The position numbers and the translations under genes were made by a program. Shown here piece after piece: positions 26,217 to 36,227 of a DNA stretch of 64,000 nt. Source of the DNA: Aureibaculum marinum. Its GTDB lineage: Bacteria; Bacteroidota; Bacteroidia; Flavobacteriales; Flavobacteriaceae. The stretch covers positions 310,001 through 374,000 of the forward strand of contig NZ_RPFJ01000011.1 in assembly GCF_003813905.1 (NCBI RefSeq), given 5' to 3'. How positions within the stretch are numbered: the first letter of the stretch is position 1; the number at the start of each line of letters is the position of its first letter. The notes beneath the pieces are model-generated. The model was given only the letters and a program-made list of their open reading frames with translations, ran no database searches and was not told the DNA's origin.

Positions 26217-26793
26217 AAACACTATATTCTTTATTATTATTATAACTTTTATAGGCTGTTCGAGTAGAAAAAATACAAATTCTTTATTTAAAGATACTTA
26301 TACTGATATTTTATCTAAAGAAATATTTAACTTTAGAAGTATTAGACCTCCAACTTTTGAAGAATTTCAAAGAGGTATTGAAGGACCTCTCCCTAGTAAA
26401 ATGGACACTATAAATCCATTAAGACTTTATGTGCAAAAAGAGCACTTAGATGTAAATTTTAAAGAGTTAAAAGTAAAATTACCAGAAGATTTCAAATTTA
26501 TTTATCAGATTGAAAGTCAAACATTAGATTATTTACCAGAGGATATAGAACAATACTCAACCAAGAAATATGAATTCATTGAGTTTGTTAGTCTTGATGA
26601 AGTTTCAAGAAATGACATAACACTAGAATTAAATTACGGAGGAATTTTACAGTTTAGTAGGGCTTTATTGAATAAAGAACGGAATAAAGCAATCTTATTT
26701 GTTAGGGATACTTATGACAAATTAGATTCTGTTGAAAATATAATTTTATTAGAAAAAAATAATGGGAAGTGGGAAATATTCAAAAGTATCTGA
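26197..26793 (+). CDS. Small lipoprotein, putative immunity protein
   Basis: A 198-residue lipoprotein with lipobox FIGC (Cys21) after an Ile-rich signal peptide. The mature part is mixed alpha/beta with no recognised family; near the end it has NNGKWEIFKSI, a pattern seen at the C-terminus of NTF2-like small lipoproteins. Its start overlaps the end of a toxin-type tail by 20 bases, so it is probably the matching immunity gene, held in the periplasm by its lipid. A terminator follows and closes the island. Confidence 0.6.
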   Translation: MKTLVTKNTIFFIIIITFIGCSSRKNTNSLFKDTYTDILSKEIFNFRSIRPPTFEEFQRGIEGPLPSKMDTINPLRLYVQKEHLDVNFKELKVKLPEDFKFIYQIESQTLDYLPEDIEQYSTKKYEFIEFVSLDEVSRNDITLELNYGGILQFSRALLNKERNKAILFVRDTYDKLDSVENIILLEKNNGKWEIFKSI

Positions 26794-26832
26794 ATTTCGC
26801 TTTCTTAAATTTAATAAGTTTAGAATTCAATT

Positions 26833-26867
26833 AAAAACCAAACTATTCAGAATAGTTTGGTTTTTTT
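26833..26867 (+). terminator. Terminator closing the accessory island
   Basis: An inverted repeat AAAAACCAAACTATTC with its full complement around a very short centre, followed by a T-run. About 20 bases upstream (26799-26813) lies the 15-base word shared with the 17-kb palindrome. Confidence 0.85.
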
Positions 26868-26910
26868 CTTAACTTTACAATTACCTACTCAGTAAAACGC
26901 TAAACAATCC

Positions 26911-28794
26911 ATGAAAAAACATTTCTTAAACCTAACCCTTTTATCTCTTTTCTGTACAACAGTTTTTAGTCAAAACACATACGACATTGTTTTTCCACAA
27001 GCTGACAGAGACCAAAAATGCCAATATTATAATCAGCTTTTTAATCAAAAGCCTAAAGAAGTTGGTTTTTCAGTGCAACAAGAAAAAAACAACCTCTATT
27101 TTCAAATTAACGACAAAAAGTTTTTTCTACAACTTTTTAAAAAAGTGGGCGATGGTATTGCCATAGATGTTGTACCTAAAAGCCTTTATGATTGTGCTGA
27201 AGAAGCCATAGCAGACACCCAAATTAAAGGTATGTTGTTAAAGCCTGTATATATGCAAAAACTAAAGCAAGGCTTAAAACCGTTTGGAAAAGGAACATTT
27301 AGAGTATTGGTAGGTACATTACCGGAAGCTCTTGTTTCTGAAGAATTAGAGTTTAATATTTTATTTTTAAACAATAAAAATTTATGTAGATACCAACGTG
27401 TTTATGAAATTGAACGTTATCCTTGGGATTTATTGGACATGGGTATGTACTTGGATTCATTGACCTACCAAACCAAAAAAATAAAACCAGCGGATAAAGA
27501 GAGTTTTGTAACAAAATACAAGACGTTCAAGTTTGAAATTCCTTTTGAAAAAAATAAAGCTACCTATTCAAAAGAAGATATAAAACCGATGTATGATTCT
27601 TTGCGATTGACAGAATTTAATATTAAAACAATAAATATAAGAGCGTACTCATCAGTAGAAGGAAGTTTAGAAAGGAATATAGAATTACAAGAACAACGGG
27701 CTAAAAGTATTGCAGATGCCTTACAAACTTTTCAAGAACCTACCATTACAACTGAAGTAAACTCCTCCGAAAATTGGGTAGATTTTTTAAACGATATTTC
27801 TAATACAAAACATGCTAATTTAAAAACCTTAAGTAAGGTGGCTATAAAAAGTAAATTGGTAGGTAATCTTGCTCAGGAATTAGAACCCTATTTAAAAAAC
27901 CATAGAAAGGCTGTAATTACATTAGAATTAGAAAAGAAAGATCTATATAATGATAAATCAACGGAAGAGCTGATATCCTTGTTTAATAAAGTTTTAGCAG
28001 CTAATGATGTTGAAATAGCCAATGACATTCAAAATTCAATATTTGAGAAATTAAAGGAGAGTCAATCTTCGCCTGATATTCTTAATAAGATGAATGTGCC
28101 TCAACAAGCTAAGTATGCCCGTTTTATAAATAAAAACAGTGTAAATAAATTTCTATTAAAACAAAGTTATTTGTTAATTGCTTATAATGAATTATTAAAG
28201 CTTGAAAAATTAGTACCAAGAGATAAAGAAGTAAAGTACAACCTTGTTGCTTTAAAAATGGTAATGTTTAAGCACAACGCCCAACCTGTTGATGCCGAGA
28301 AATTTAAAAGACAGATTTATCAATTGAAAAACTACGGAATAAAGCAAATTTTGATTGATAGGATGATGGTCAATTATCACATTATTAAAAGTGAGCAATA
28401 TATGCGTAAAGGAGATTATACCAATAAAGACAAATCGGTTGCTTATATTGAAAAGAATTATAAAAAATTTCCTCTTTCTGATTATGATTATTTGAGTCTT
28501 GCACAATTTTTAACCTATTATTCAAATCACGATAAAGCAGTTAATTTGTTAGATAAAAAAGTGAGAAGTGTTACCGTAGATGAAGATTTGTTGTTTTATT
28601 ATTTAAACTTAACGTTAATAAAACCTGAATTAACAGCATCATCTAATTATCGAACTATCATGTTAAACGCAATAAATATGAATCAAAAAAGATTTTGTAA
28701 AATATTTAATTCCATTAATGATGGTGGAGTAACTTTTCAACTTTTAGAAGATGAATACTTAAGGAAAACCTATTGTGAAAATTGTAATGAATAG
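26911..28794 (+). CDS. Exported protein with OmpA-like domain and helical C-terminal half
   Basis: A 627-residue exported protein with a signal peptide ending near TVFSQ (residue 21). The first 200 residues are of unknown fold and contain two Cys pairs. An OmpA-like domain lies at about 205-350: the family's GHTDxxG becomes IRAYSSVEGS, followed by NIELQEQRAKSIADAL. The second half is helical and may form TPR-like repeats, ending in CENCNE. A role at the cell envelope bound to peptidoglycan is likely, but the altered GHTD motif leaves binding open. It has no operon partner. Confidence 0.7.
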   Translation: MKKHFLNLTLLSLFCTTVFSQNTYDIVFPQADRDQKCQYYNQLFNQKPKEVGFSVQQEKNNLYFQINDKKFFLQLFKKVGDGIAIDVVPKSLYDCAEEAIADTQIKGMLLKPVYMQKLKQGLKPFGKGTFRVLVGTLPEALVSEELEFNILFLNNKNLCRYQRVYEIERYPWDLLDMGMYLDSLTYQTKKIKPADKESFVTKYKTFKFEIPFEKNKATYSKEDIKPMYDSLRLTEFNIKTINIRAYSSVEGSLERNIELQEQRAKSIADALQTFQEPTITTEVNSSENWVDFLNDISNTKHANLKTLSKVAIKSKLVGNLAQELEPYLKNHRKAVITLELEKKDLYNDKSTEELISLFNKVLAANDVEIANDIQNSIFEKLKESQSSPDILNKMNVPQQAKYARFINKNSVNKFLLKQSYLLIAYNELLKLEKLVPRDKEVKYNLVALKMVMFKHNAQPVDAEKFKRQIYQLKNYGIKQILIDRMMVNYHIIKSEQYMRKGDYTNKDKSVAYIEKNYKKFPLSDYDYLSLAQFLTYYSNHDKAVNLLDKKVRSVTVDEDLLFYYLNLTLIKPELTASSNYRTIMLNAINMNQKRFCKIFNSINDGGVTFQLLEDEYLRKTYCENCNE

Positions 28795-28835
28795 GTTGAA
28801 GTCTTTCAGGACTAGAAAATTTAATAGTTACGATT

Positions 28836-28851
28836 GTCCCCTTGAGGGGAC
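28836..28851. other. Short GC-rich hairpin
   Basis: GTCCCC-TTGA-GGGGAC is a perfect 6-bp stem with a 4-base loop in an otherwise AT-rich gap between convergent genes. No T-run follows, so it is a poor terminator. A second small dyad (AGTC ... GACT) lies at 28799-28812. Confidence 0.5.
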
Positions 28852-28861
28852 TTTAGGGGTG

Positions 28862-29140
28862 TCAAACAAACTGAGCCACCAATATCATTAAAGCAACGAC
28901 CAACGTTGCAATTAGCACACCTCTTGCCCTATAATCTTGACGTTTTTTAATAAATATAAAAAAAGCAATTAGGTTGGGTATTGCAGCAATACTTAATACT
29001 TGTCCGTAAAGGCTATTTTGTTTTAAAACTGCAAGAGACTCTTCAAATGTACCTTCTAATGCATACTCTACATAGAGATAAAAACCACCAGCAGTAGCCG
29101 CCAAACCAACTAAAATTCCAATAATTATTTCTTTTTTCAT
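28862..29140 (-). CDS. Small inner-membrane protein
   Basis: A 92-residue protein with three membrane helices: one at the N-terminus (IIIGILVGLAATAGGFYLYV), one in the middle and one at the C-terminus. The ATG at 29138-29140 overlaps the surE stop as ATGA, the usual coupling, so I prefer it to the ATG three codons upstream (29149). The family is unknown, but similar small proteins follow surE in other Flavobacteria as far as I recall. It is probably co-transcribed with surE. Confidence 0.65.
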   Translation of the reverse strand: MKKEIIIGILVGLAATAGGFYLYVEYALEGTFEESLAVLKQNSLYGQVLSIAAIPNLIAFFIFIKKRQDYRARGVLIATLVVALMILVAQFV

Positions 29141-29907
29141 AGATTCCATGTATTCAAATTTTTAATGTAATGATGTGCTGTCATGTCAAATTGAACAGGA
29201 ACCAATGATACATAACCATTTTCCAACGCCCACATGTCAGTATCTTCACCTTTATCAAGATTTACAAATTGACCTGTTAACCAATAATAGTCTTCTCCTT
29301 GAGGACTAACACGTTTTTCAAATTCTTCTTTCCAGTTGCCATGAGCTTGTCTGCAAACTTTAATTCCTTTTATTTCTTCTTTTTTTAAATCAGGAATATT
29401 TACATTTAATACAACGCCTTCTGGCAATCCTTGTTGTAATACGTTTTCAGTAATTGTTTTTACATATTCTTTACAAGCATCAAAGTTAGCATCCCAGTTG
29501 TAATCCAATAAAGAAAAACCAATGGCAGGTATTCCTTCAATACCAGCCTCAACAGCAGCACTCATAGTACCGGAATAGATTACATTTAAAGAAGCATTTG
29601 AACCATGGTTAATACCAGACACACAAATGTCTGGTCTTTTATTTAAAATTTCATTCACTGCCATTTTAACACAATCTGCCGGCGTACCAGAACAACTATA
29701 CTCTAATTGTGGTCCCTCATCTACTGTTATAGGATTACATCTTAATGTTGTGTTTACGGTTATGGCATGCCCCATTCCACTTTGTGGATTGTCAGGAGCA
29801 ACAACCACTACATCGCCAATTTCATTCATTACAGAAATTAAGGTTCTTATGCCAGGAGCAGTGATTCCATCATCATTACAAACTAAAATTAATGGTTTTC
29901 TATTCAT
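29137..29907 (-). CDS. surE: 5'/3'-nucleotidase SurE
   Basis: A 256-residue SurE nucleotidase, which dephosphorylates nucleoside monophosphates and is often tied to stationary-phase survival. Metal ligands are in ILVCNDDGITAPG, the conserved Ser in PDNPQSGMGHA, and Asn in SGINHGSNAS with VIYSGTMSAA. Length is normal. A minus-strand TAGTTTTG box lies at 29933-29940. It is coupled to a small membrane protein by an ATGA overlap. Confidence 0.95.
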   Translation of the reverse strand: MNRKPLILVCNDDGITAPGIRTLISVMNEIGDVVVVAPDNPQSGMGHAITVNTTLRCNPITVDEGPQLEYSCSGTPADCVKMAVNEILNKRPDICVSGINHGSNASLNVIYSGTMSAAVEAGIEGIPAIGFSLLDYNWDANFDACKEYVKTITENVLQQGLPEGVVLNVNIPDLKKEEIKGIKVCRQAHGNWKEEFEKRVSPQGEDYYWLTGQFVNLDKGEDTDMWALENGYVSLVPVQFDMTAHHYIKNLNTWNL

Positions 29908-30142
29908 TTTTATTAGTAATTCTCAGTTTTTACAAAACTACCATTTTTTCTTCTAAAGTAGTTTATAATCACCTTTACTATTTCTTTAACACTTGAATAA
30001 TAATAGATTTTAAATATGCTCGTTTAGCATAAGCATTGATGCTGCAATTTTTAAATCAATTGCAAAAAATGTGTTAAAACCTTTACATATTCAATTATTG
30101 GCACTATTTTAGTAAACTGATTATGTAGTTGTTTGTATTTAA

Positions 30143-32275
30143 ATGAAAAAAATAATAAAATTTATGAAATCGAATTATAAAATTATACTCCCAATAATTT
30201 TAGTGGCTGGACTATTGTTGAGTTTTAATTTAAAACCAGATCCAGATCCTGAAAAAGAAAAGATATTATTGGGCTTAGTTAGATCTGCTTTAACTCAAGG
30301 ACATTACCAACCGCATACTATTAATGATGACTTTTCTGAAGCAGTTTTTAATAATTTTATAGAAGGGTTAGATCCTGCAAAACGCTTTTTTACACAAGAA
30401 GATATAGCATCGTTTGAAAAGTATAAATTTCAAATTGATGATCAGATTAAATCTGAAGATCTGACTTTTTATAGGGTAGTTACTTCAAAATACTTACAAC
30501 GTGTACAAGAGGCAAAAGGGTTTTACAAAGAAATTTTAAAACACCCATTCGATTATAGTAAAGACGAGACTTTTGATGTTGATTATGATGAAAAAGAGTT
30601 TCCTAAAAATGAAATTGATTTAATAGTTAATTGGAGAAAACAGTTTAAATTATCTACTTTATCACGTTTACATAGTAAAATTGAAGCTCAAGAAGATAAA
30701 ATAAAAGAAGAAGATTCTGTTGAAGTAAAATCTTTTGCAGAGCTTGAAGTTGAAGCTAGAGAAGCTACTTTAAAGAGCATGGAAGAATTTTTTGGTTATA
30801 AGGATGAGGAAGATGATGAAGATTGGTATGCCGTTTTTATTAATAGTATTTCTACAGAGTTTGATCCTCATACTACTTATTTTGCTCCAAGAACTAAGAA
30901 GAGATTTGATATTGATATGGCTGGGAAAATCGAAGGGATTGGAGCCAGACTGCAACGAAAAGGAGAATATACTCGTGTAGATGAGCTTATTTCAGGAGGA
31001 CCAGCTTGGAGAGATGGCAACCTTGAAGTGGGTGATATTATTTTAAAAGTAGCACAAGAAGATGGAGAACCTCTTGATATAGTGGGCATGCGTTTAGATG
31101 ATGCCATTGAATATATAAAAGGGAAAAAAGGTACTGAAGTTAGACTTACAGTTAAAAAATTAGACGGTTCTATTGAGATAATTCCTATTACTAGAGATGT
31201 AGTTGAAATTGAAGAAACATTTGCTAAAACTAGTATTGTTAAAATGGATGATAGAAAATTTGGTGTTATTGATTTACCTAAATTTTATATCGATTTTAGT
31301 GAAAAGAATTTTAGAAATTCTGCTACAGATATGGCCTTAGAGGTTGATAGATTGAATAAAGAAAATGTTGAAGGTTTAGTTATAGATTTACGTAATAATG
31401 GTGGTGGATCTTTAGATACCGCAATAGATATTGCAGGGCTTTTTATTGAAGAAGGGCCTATTGTTCAAGTAAAATATAAAGATGGTAAACCTAAAGTACG
31501 TTCAGATAAAGATTATAGAATTCAATGGAACAAACCTTTGGTTATTATTGTAAATGAAATTTCAGCATCAGCTTCAGAAATTTTTGCAGCCGCTATGCAA
31601 GATTATAATAGAGCTGTTATTATTGGAAGTAAACAAACTTATGGTAAAGGAACTGTTCAAAACTTATTAGCTCTTAATAGATATTTTGACTATGAGAAAG
31701 ATTTAGGGGCATTAAAAATGACCATTCAAAAATTTTATAGAATTAACGGAGGGTCTACACAACTTAAAGGTGTGGTTTCTGATGTGGCTTTGCCAGATAG
31801 ATATGCTTATATGGATATTGGTGAACGTGATGAAAAAAATTCCTTAAAGTGGGATAAAATAGAAAGTGCAGCGTATAAAACTTGGGATGGATATTTAAAT
31901 TTTGATGAAGTTATAAATAAGAGTAAAAAACGAATTGCAGAGAATGAGCAATTTAAGTTAATTGATGCCAATGCAAAATGGTTAAAGGAAGGACAAGATG
32001 ACACTATAGTTTATTTAAATTACGATAAATATGCTGAGGACCTAAAAATGAGAGAAGAAGAAAGCAATCAATTTAAAGCTCTTTACGATTATAAAAATAA
32101 TCTAAGTTTTACATCTCCTAGTTATGAATTAGAAGCTTTAAAAAAGGATTCTATTTTAGCTAAAAAGCGTGAAATTTGGCACAAAAATCTTAGTAAAGAT
32201 ATTTATATTGAAGAAGCTTTAAATATAGTAGCAGATTTAAAGGTTAAGAAAGGAAAAACACTAGTAAAAAATTAA
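30143..32275 (+). CDS. Carboxy-terminal (tail-specific) processing protease, S41 family
   Basis: A 710-residue Prc-like protease of the periplasm. An N-terminal membrane/signal segment (IILPIILVAGLLLSF) is followed by a helical N-domain, a PDZ domain at about 245-335 and the S41 catalytic core. The Ser-Lys dyad is Ser476 in SASASEIF and Lys502 in YGKGTVQ. Family members trim or degrade proteins from their C-terminus. The long helical C-terminal part matches E. coli Prc rather than the short CtpA type. It is monocistronic. Confidence 0.93.
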   Translation: MKKIIKFMKSNYKIILPIILVAGLLLSFNLKPDPDPEKEKILLGLVRSALTQGHYQPHTINDDFSEAVFNNFIEGLDPAKRFFTQEDIASFEKYKFQIDDQIKSEDLTFYRVVTSKYLQRVQEAKGFYKEILKHPFDYSKDETFDVDYDEKEFPKNEIDLIVNWRKQFKLSTLSRLHSKIEAQEDKIKEEDSVEVKSFAELEVEAREATLKSMEEFFGYKDEEDDEDWYAVFINSISTEFDPHTTYFAPRTKKRFDIDMAGKIEGIGARLQRKGEYTRVDELISGGPAWRDGNLEVGDIILKVAQEDGEPLDIVGMRLDDAIEYIKGKKGTEVRLTVKKLDGSIEIIPITRDVVEIEETFAKTSIVKMDDRKFGVIDLPKFYIDFSEKNFRNSATDMALEVDRLNKENVEGLVIDLRNNGGGSLDTAIDIAGLFIEEGPIVQVKYKDGKPKVRSDKDYRIQWNKPLVIIVNEISASASEIFAAAMQDYNRAVIIGSKQTYGKGTVQNLLALNRYFDYEKDLGALKMTIQKFYRINGGSTQLKGVVSDVALPDRYAYMDIGERDEKNSLKWDKIESAAYKTWDGYLNFDEVINKSKKRIAENEQFKLIDANAKWLKEGQDDTIVYLNYDKYAEDLKMREEESNQFKALYDYKNNLSFTSPSYELEALKKDSILAKKREIWHKNLSKDIYIEEALNIVADLKVKKGKTLVKN

Positions 32276-32301
32276 TTAACTTTTAATAGATAAACAGATT
32301 G

Positions 32302-32339
32302 TAAACTCCCTATAAGATGATATTCTTTTAGGGAGTTTA
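32302..32339. terminator. Hairpin between the convergent protease and ClC genes
   Basis: An 11-bp stem TAAACTCCCTA / TAGGGAGTTTA with a 16-base loop; it overlaps the stop codon of the minus-strand ClC gene. T-runs are weak, so termination strength is uncertain. Confidence 0.5.
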
Positions 32340-34133
32340 TTCGTTTCCAGTAACATTTATAAGTGTTTGTCTGTACGCAGTTAGCAATCTTGATTTTGAG
32401 ATAAAACCAAAATATTTACCATTTTTAACAACCACTAAATTCCACGCACCGGTAGCTTTAAATTTATTTAATATATCTTCAGCTGAATGTTTTTCGTAAT
32501 AAATAATATCTTGAGCACTACGCATTAAGCTTTCTACTTTTACAGTATCATATAATTTTTTATCAAACATGATACCTCTAATGTCATTTAAGGTTAATAT
32601 TCCTAAGAATTCATGATTTTCATTTACTACAGGAAAATGATTTCTTGGAGATTTTACCACAGCGTTTTTTACAACTTCTCCTAATGTCATTTCTGGTGTT
32701 AAAATAATAAAGTTGGTTTCTATAACCTTATCTAAATCTAACATCATTAATACATTTTTGTCTTTATTATGTGTCAATAACTGTCCTCGTTCAGCCAGTT
32801 GTTTATGGTAAATATTAAGAGGAACATATTTTTTAGTGATGATATAAGAAATTGATGAAACTATCATTAATGGTATAAACAACTCGTATCCGCCAGTAAT
32901 CTCTGCAATTAAGAAAATGGCTGTTAGCGGAGCATGTAAAATACCAGCCATTAATCCTGCCATACCAACCATTGCAAAATTTGTTAATGACAATTGGTGT
33001 ACAAATAAATTGCTATGATTAATTATAAGTGCAACCACATATCCTGTAACACTTCCTGTAAATAGGGTTGGACCAAAAATACCACCAACACCACCAGCTC
33101 CAAAAGTGAAAGAAGTGGCCACTATTTTAAAAACAATTAAGCCTAATAAAAGCAAAATAACAATCCAAATATTATCAGTTGGAGAATTAAATATATTATT
33201 AACCAATACAGGTTCAATATTTCCTTTTAAAACATTATTGACAGTTTCATAGCCTTCACCAAACAATGGAGGTACAAAATAAACAATAACGCCTAGTAGT
33301 ATTCCACCTATAAGAAGTCGTTTGTAGAGGTTGGTAATAGATCTAGAAAAATCATTTATTTTGAAATATACTTTGCTAAAATAGACCGATACGGTACCAG
33401 ATATTACACCTAAAAATACATAGAATATAATGTCTTTAAAACCAAAAGATTCTTGTAATGTAAAGTGTAATAATACATCATCCCCAAAAAAGAAATATGA
33501 AGTTAATACCGCTGATATAGAAGCTAATAACAAAGGAATCATAGAAGCCATTGTCAATTCAAGGCTAAATATTTCGACGGTAAAAACTATAGCAGCAATA
33601 GGTGCCTTAAAAATAGAAGCCATTGACCCAGCTGCGGCTGCTCCAATTAATAAGGTACGTGTTGTTTGATTTATGTGAAATAATCGTGTAAAATTAGATC
33701 CTATAGCAGATGACGTTGCAACCGCAGGCCCCTCTAAACCAACAGAACCACCAAAACCAACAGTTAATGGAGCTGTAATTAAAGAAGCCCACATTTGATG
33801 TTTAGGCATAAATCCTTTTTGTTTCGAAATTGCAAACAACGTAGATGGTATACCATGACCTAATTTCTTCTTAATTATCTTCTTCTTGATTATTAGAACA
33901 AGAAATAACCCTATTAATGGAAATATAAAATAAAAAGCCTGATGCAATTCTTTTATAAACTGACCTTCTAAAAGTTTTTGAATTAAATGTACTAAGTTTT
34001 TAATGGTTACGGCTACTAAACCCGCTAATAAACCAATAACAGCACTTAATATATATATAAATTGTTTTTCTGGAATGTGTTTGTATCTCCAGATTAAAAA
34101 TTTACGCAATATTATTTTCAGTTGGTCTGGCAT
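32337..34133 (-). CDS. ClC family chloride channel/transporter with CBS domains
   Basis: A 598-residue membrane protein. The ClC ion-path motifs are present: LGHGIPSTL, GSVGLEGPAV (the gating Glu is kept) and GAGGVGGIFGPTLF. About ten to twelve membrane helices fill residues 20-440. Two CBS domains at about 465-590 would sense adenine nucleotides. It could be a Cl-/H+ antiporter or a channel; the position equivalent to the proton Glu of ClC-ec1 was not settled by eye. It lies 16 bases downstream of aspS and may be co-transcribed. Confidence 0.92.
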   Translation of the reverse strand: MPDQLKIILRKFLIWRYKHIPEKQFIYILSAVIGLLAGLVAVTIKNLVHLIQKLLEGQFIKELHQAFYFIFPLIGLFLVLIIKKKIIKKKLGHGIPSTLFAISKQKGFMPKHQMWASLITAPLTVGFGGSVGLEGPAVATSSAIGSNFTRLFHINQTTRTLLIGAAAAGSMASIFKAPIAAIVFTVEIFSLELTMASMIPLLLASISAVLTSYFFFGDDVLLHFTLQESFGFKDIIFYVFLGVISGTVSVYFSKVYFKINDFSRSITNLYKRLLIGGILLGVIVYFVPPLFGEGYETVNNVLKGNIEPVLVNNIFNSPTDNIWIVILLLLGLIVFKIVATSFTFGAGGVGGIFGPTLFTGSVTGYVVALIINHSNLFVHQLSLTNFAMVGMAGLMAGILHAPLTAIFLIAEITGGYELFIPLMIVSSISYIITKKYVPLNIYHKQLAERGQLLTHNKDKNVLMMLDLDKVIETNFIILTPEMTLGEVVKNAVVKSPRNHFPVVNENHEFLGILTLNDIRGIMFDKKLYDTVKVESLMRSAQDIIYYEKHSAEDILNKFKATGAWNLVVVKNGKYFGFISKSRLLTAYRQTLINVTGNE

Positions 34134-34149
34134 TTTTAATTTATAACGA

Positions 34150-35895
34150 CTACCTTAATTTCAAATTTAGTTCTTTTAATTGACTTTCATCTATTGGTGC
34201 AGGAGCATCTATCATTACATCTCTCCCTGAATTGTTTTTAGGGAATGCTATGTAATCACGTATGGTTTCTTGCCCATTTAATATGGCTACTAATCTATCT
34301 AAACCAAAAGCAATACCACCATGTGGTGGAGCTCCATATTCAAAAGCATTCATTAAAAATCCGAATTGAGCTTTAGCTTCTTCTTTTGTAAACCCTAAAT
34401 GATCAAACATTAAAGATTGTGTGGTTTTATCATAAATTCTAATTGATCCACCACCAATTTCATTACCATTTAAAACCAAATCATAAGCATTAGCTCTTAC
34501 TTTTCCTGGGTCTGTATCTAATAATTTAATGTCTTCAGGTTTTGGTGATGTAAATGGATGATGCATGGCATGGTAACGGTTGGTTTCTTCATCCCATTCT
34601 AATAGTGGAAAATCAACTACCCATAAAGGTGCAAATTCTTTCGGGTTACGTAATCCTAAACGTTCAGCCAATTCCATACGTAAAGCACTCAATTGTGCTC
34701 TTACTTTATTGGTTTGTCCAGAAAGAACACAAATTAAATCGCCAGCTTTTGCACCAGTAATTGCTGCCCATTTGGCTAAATCTTCTTGATCATAAAATTT
34801 ATCAACGGAAGATTTATAAGTACCATCATCATTACAACGTACATATACCATTCCTAAGGCACCAATTTGAGGACGTTTTACCCAATCAGTAAGTTTATCA
34901 ATTTCTTTTCTTGTAAAAGAATTTCCTCCAGGTACAGCAATACCTACAACCAGTTCTGCTTTATTAAATACATTGAAATTTTTATGTTGAGCAACTTCGT
35001 TTAATTCGCCAAATTCCATTCCAAAACGAATGTCAGGTTTGTCATTACCATATTTTTTCATGGCTTCTTCAAAGGTCATTCTTGGAAATTTCTCTATTTC
35101 AACACTATTAATTTTTTTTAATAAATGACGTGTTAATCCTTCAAAAGCATCTAAAATATCTTCTTGCTCAACAAAAGCCATTTCACAGTCAATCTGAGTA
35201 AACTCAGGTTGTCTATCAGCTCGTAAATCTTCATCTCTAAAACATTTTACAATTTGAAAATATTTATCTAAACCACCAACCATTAACAATTGTTTAAAAG
35301 TTTGTGGACTCTGAGGTAACGCATAAAATTGACCTTCATTCATTCTTGAAGGAACAACAAAATCACGAGCACCTTCTGGTGTCGATTTTATTAAATAAGG
35401 CGTTTCAACTTCAATAAAATTTTCTTTAGATAAATAATTTCTAACAGCTTGAGTTACTTTAGAACGAAAGATTAATTTCTCTTTTACAGGATTTCTTCTA
35501 ATATCTAAATAGCGATATTTCATTCGCAATTCTTCACCACCATCGGTTTCGTCTTCAATGGTAAACGGAGGTAATAATGCTTCATTAAGCACTGTTAATT
35601 CAGAAACCAAAACTTCAATTTCTCCTGTTGGGATATTAGGATTTTTAGAAGTTCGTTCTATAACTTTTCCTTTTACTTGGATAACAAATTCTCGTCCTAA
35701 TTTTTGAGCGTTATCTAAAATTGCTTTAGGTGTACGTTCTTCATCAAAAATAAGTTGGGTAATTCCGTATCGATCACGTAAATCTACCCAAATCATAAAT
35801 CCTTTATCTCGTACTTTTTGTACCCATCCAGAAAGTGTTACTTCTTCATTAATGTTTGAAGCGTTTAATTCGCCGTTAGTATGTGTTCTGTACAT
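34150..35895 (-). CDS. aspS: Aspartyl-tRNA synthetase
   Basis: A 581-residue class II synthetase of the bacterial AspRS type. It has an OB-fold anticodon-binding domain (1-about 110, with [20 protein letters not shown]), motif 2 ([18 protein letters not shown]), the bacteria-specific GAD insertion, and motif 3 ([13 protein letters not shown]). The DRQPEFTQ segment and overall length favour a discriminating or standard bacterial enzyme charging tRNA-Asp. It precedes the ClC gene by 16 bases on the same strand. Confidence 0.97.
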   Translation of the reverse strand: MYRTHTNGELNASNINEEVTLSGWVQKVRDKGFMIWVDLRDRYGITQLIFDEERTPKAILDNAQKLGREFVIQVKGKVIERTSKNPNIPTGEIEVLVSELTVLNEALLPPFTIEDETDGGEELRMKYRYLDIRRNPVKEKLIFRSKVTQAVRNYLSKENFIEVETPYLIKSTPEGARDFVVPSRMNEGQFYALPQSPQTFKQLLMVGGLDKYFQIVKCFRDEDLRADRQPEFTQIDCEMAFVEQEDILDAFEGLTRHLLKKINSVEIEKFPRMTFEEAMKKYGNDKPDIRFGMEFGELNEVAQHKNFNVFNKAELVVGIAVPGGNSFTRKEIDKLTDWVKRPQIGALGMVYVRCNDDGTYKSSVDKFYDQEDLAKWAAITGAKAGDLICVLSGQTNKVRAQLSALRMELAERLGLRNPKEFAPLWVVDFPLLEWDEETNRYHAMHHPFTSPKPEDIKLLDTDPGKVRANAYDLVLNGNEIGGGSIRIYDKTTQSLMFDHLGFTKEEAKAQFGFLMNAFEYGAPPHGGIAFGLDRLVAILNGQETIRDYIAFPKNNSGRDVMIDAPAPIDESQLKELNLKLR

Positions 35896-36002
35896 GTTTA
35901 AAACCGTTGGTTGAATAAGTCCGCAAAATTAATGAATTTTGATGGGTTTACTATCAATTTTTTGATTCAATATTGCGGTATAATTTCACCTTATTTGATG
36001 TT

Positions 36003-36227
36003 TTATGAACGTACTGGAGGAGGTGGGGCGATTTCAATTTTTTCTAATAAGGATATATATAAAGGCGTTTTAACGTTAATTGAATCAAATGATTTTGTGA
36101 TTTTATCAAGTAGTTCAATTAGATTGTCTATTTTATCATTTGTTTCATACATAATTGTTATCCCTATTCTTTCAGGTCTATCGCTATACCTAGGGTCTTT
36201 TCCATAATTGTTATAATCTTTATTCAT
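36003..36227 (-). CDS. Small hypothetical protein
   Basis: A 74-residue soluble protein starting MNKDYNNYGKDPRY, with a helical core (DKIDNLIELLDKITKSF) and a proline-rich end (APPPPVRS). The ATG overlaps the stop of the upstream lipoprotein gene as ATGA, which decides this start over an in-frame ATG four codons earlier. The overlap and the codon pattern favour a real gene, and the plus-strand frame opposite it is a shadow. No family is recognised. The pair stands alone between aspS and the next plus-strand gene. Confidence 0.5.
   Translation of the reverse strand: MNKDYNNYGKDPRYSDRPERIGITIMYETNDKIDNLIELLDKITKSFDSINVKTPLYISLLEKIEIAPPPPVRS

Noticed and set aside
22345-26793. RHS, CDI or type 6 secretion toxin
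   Set aside because: No YD repeats, filamentous haemagglutinin region, PAAR, VgrG or RHS core motif was seen; the carrier is a lipoprotein.
28795-28861. Insertion-sequence remnant around the GC-rich hairpin
   Set aside because: No transposase fragment, terminal repeats or target duplication; only a short hairpin is visible.
35911-36207. A 98-codon plus-strand frame between aspS and the small lipoprotein gene
   Set aside because: It runs opposite the 74-residue minus-strand gene, which has a coupled ATGA start; the plus frame has hydrophobic shadow composition and no promoter.
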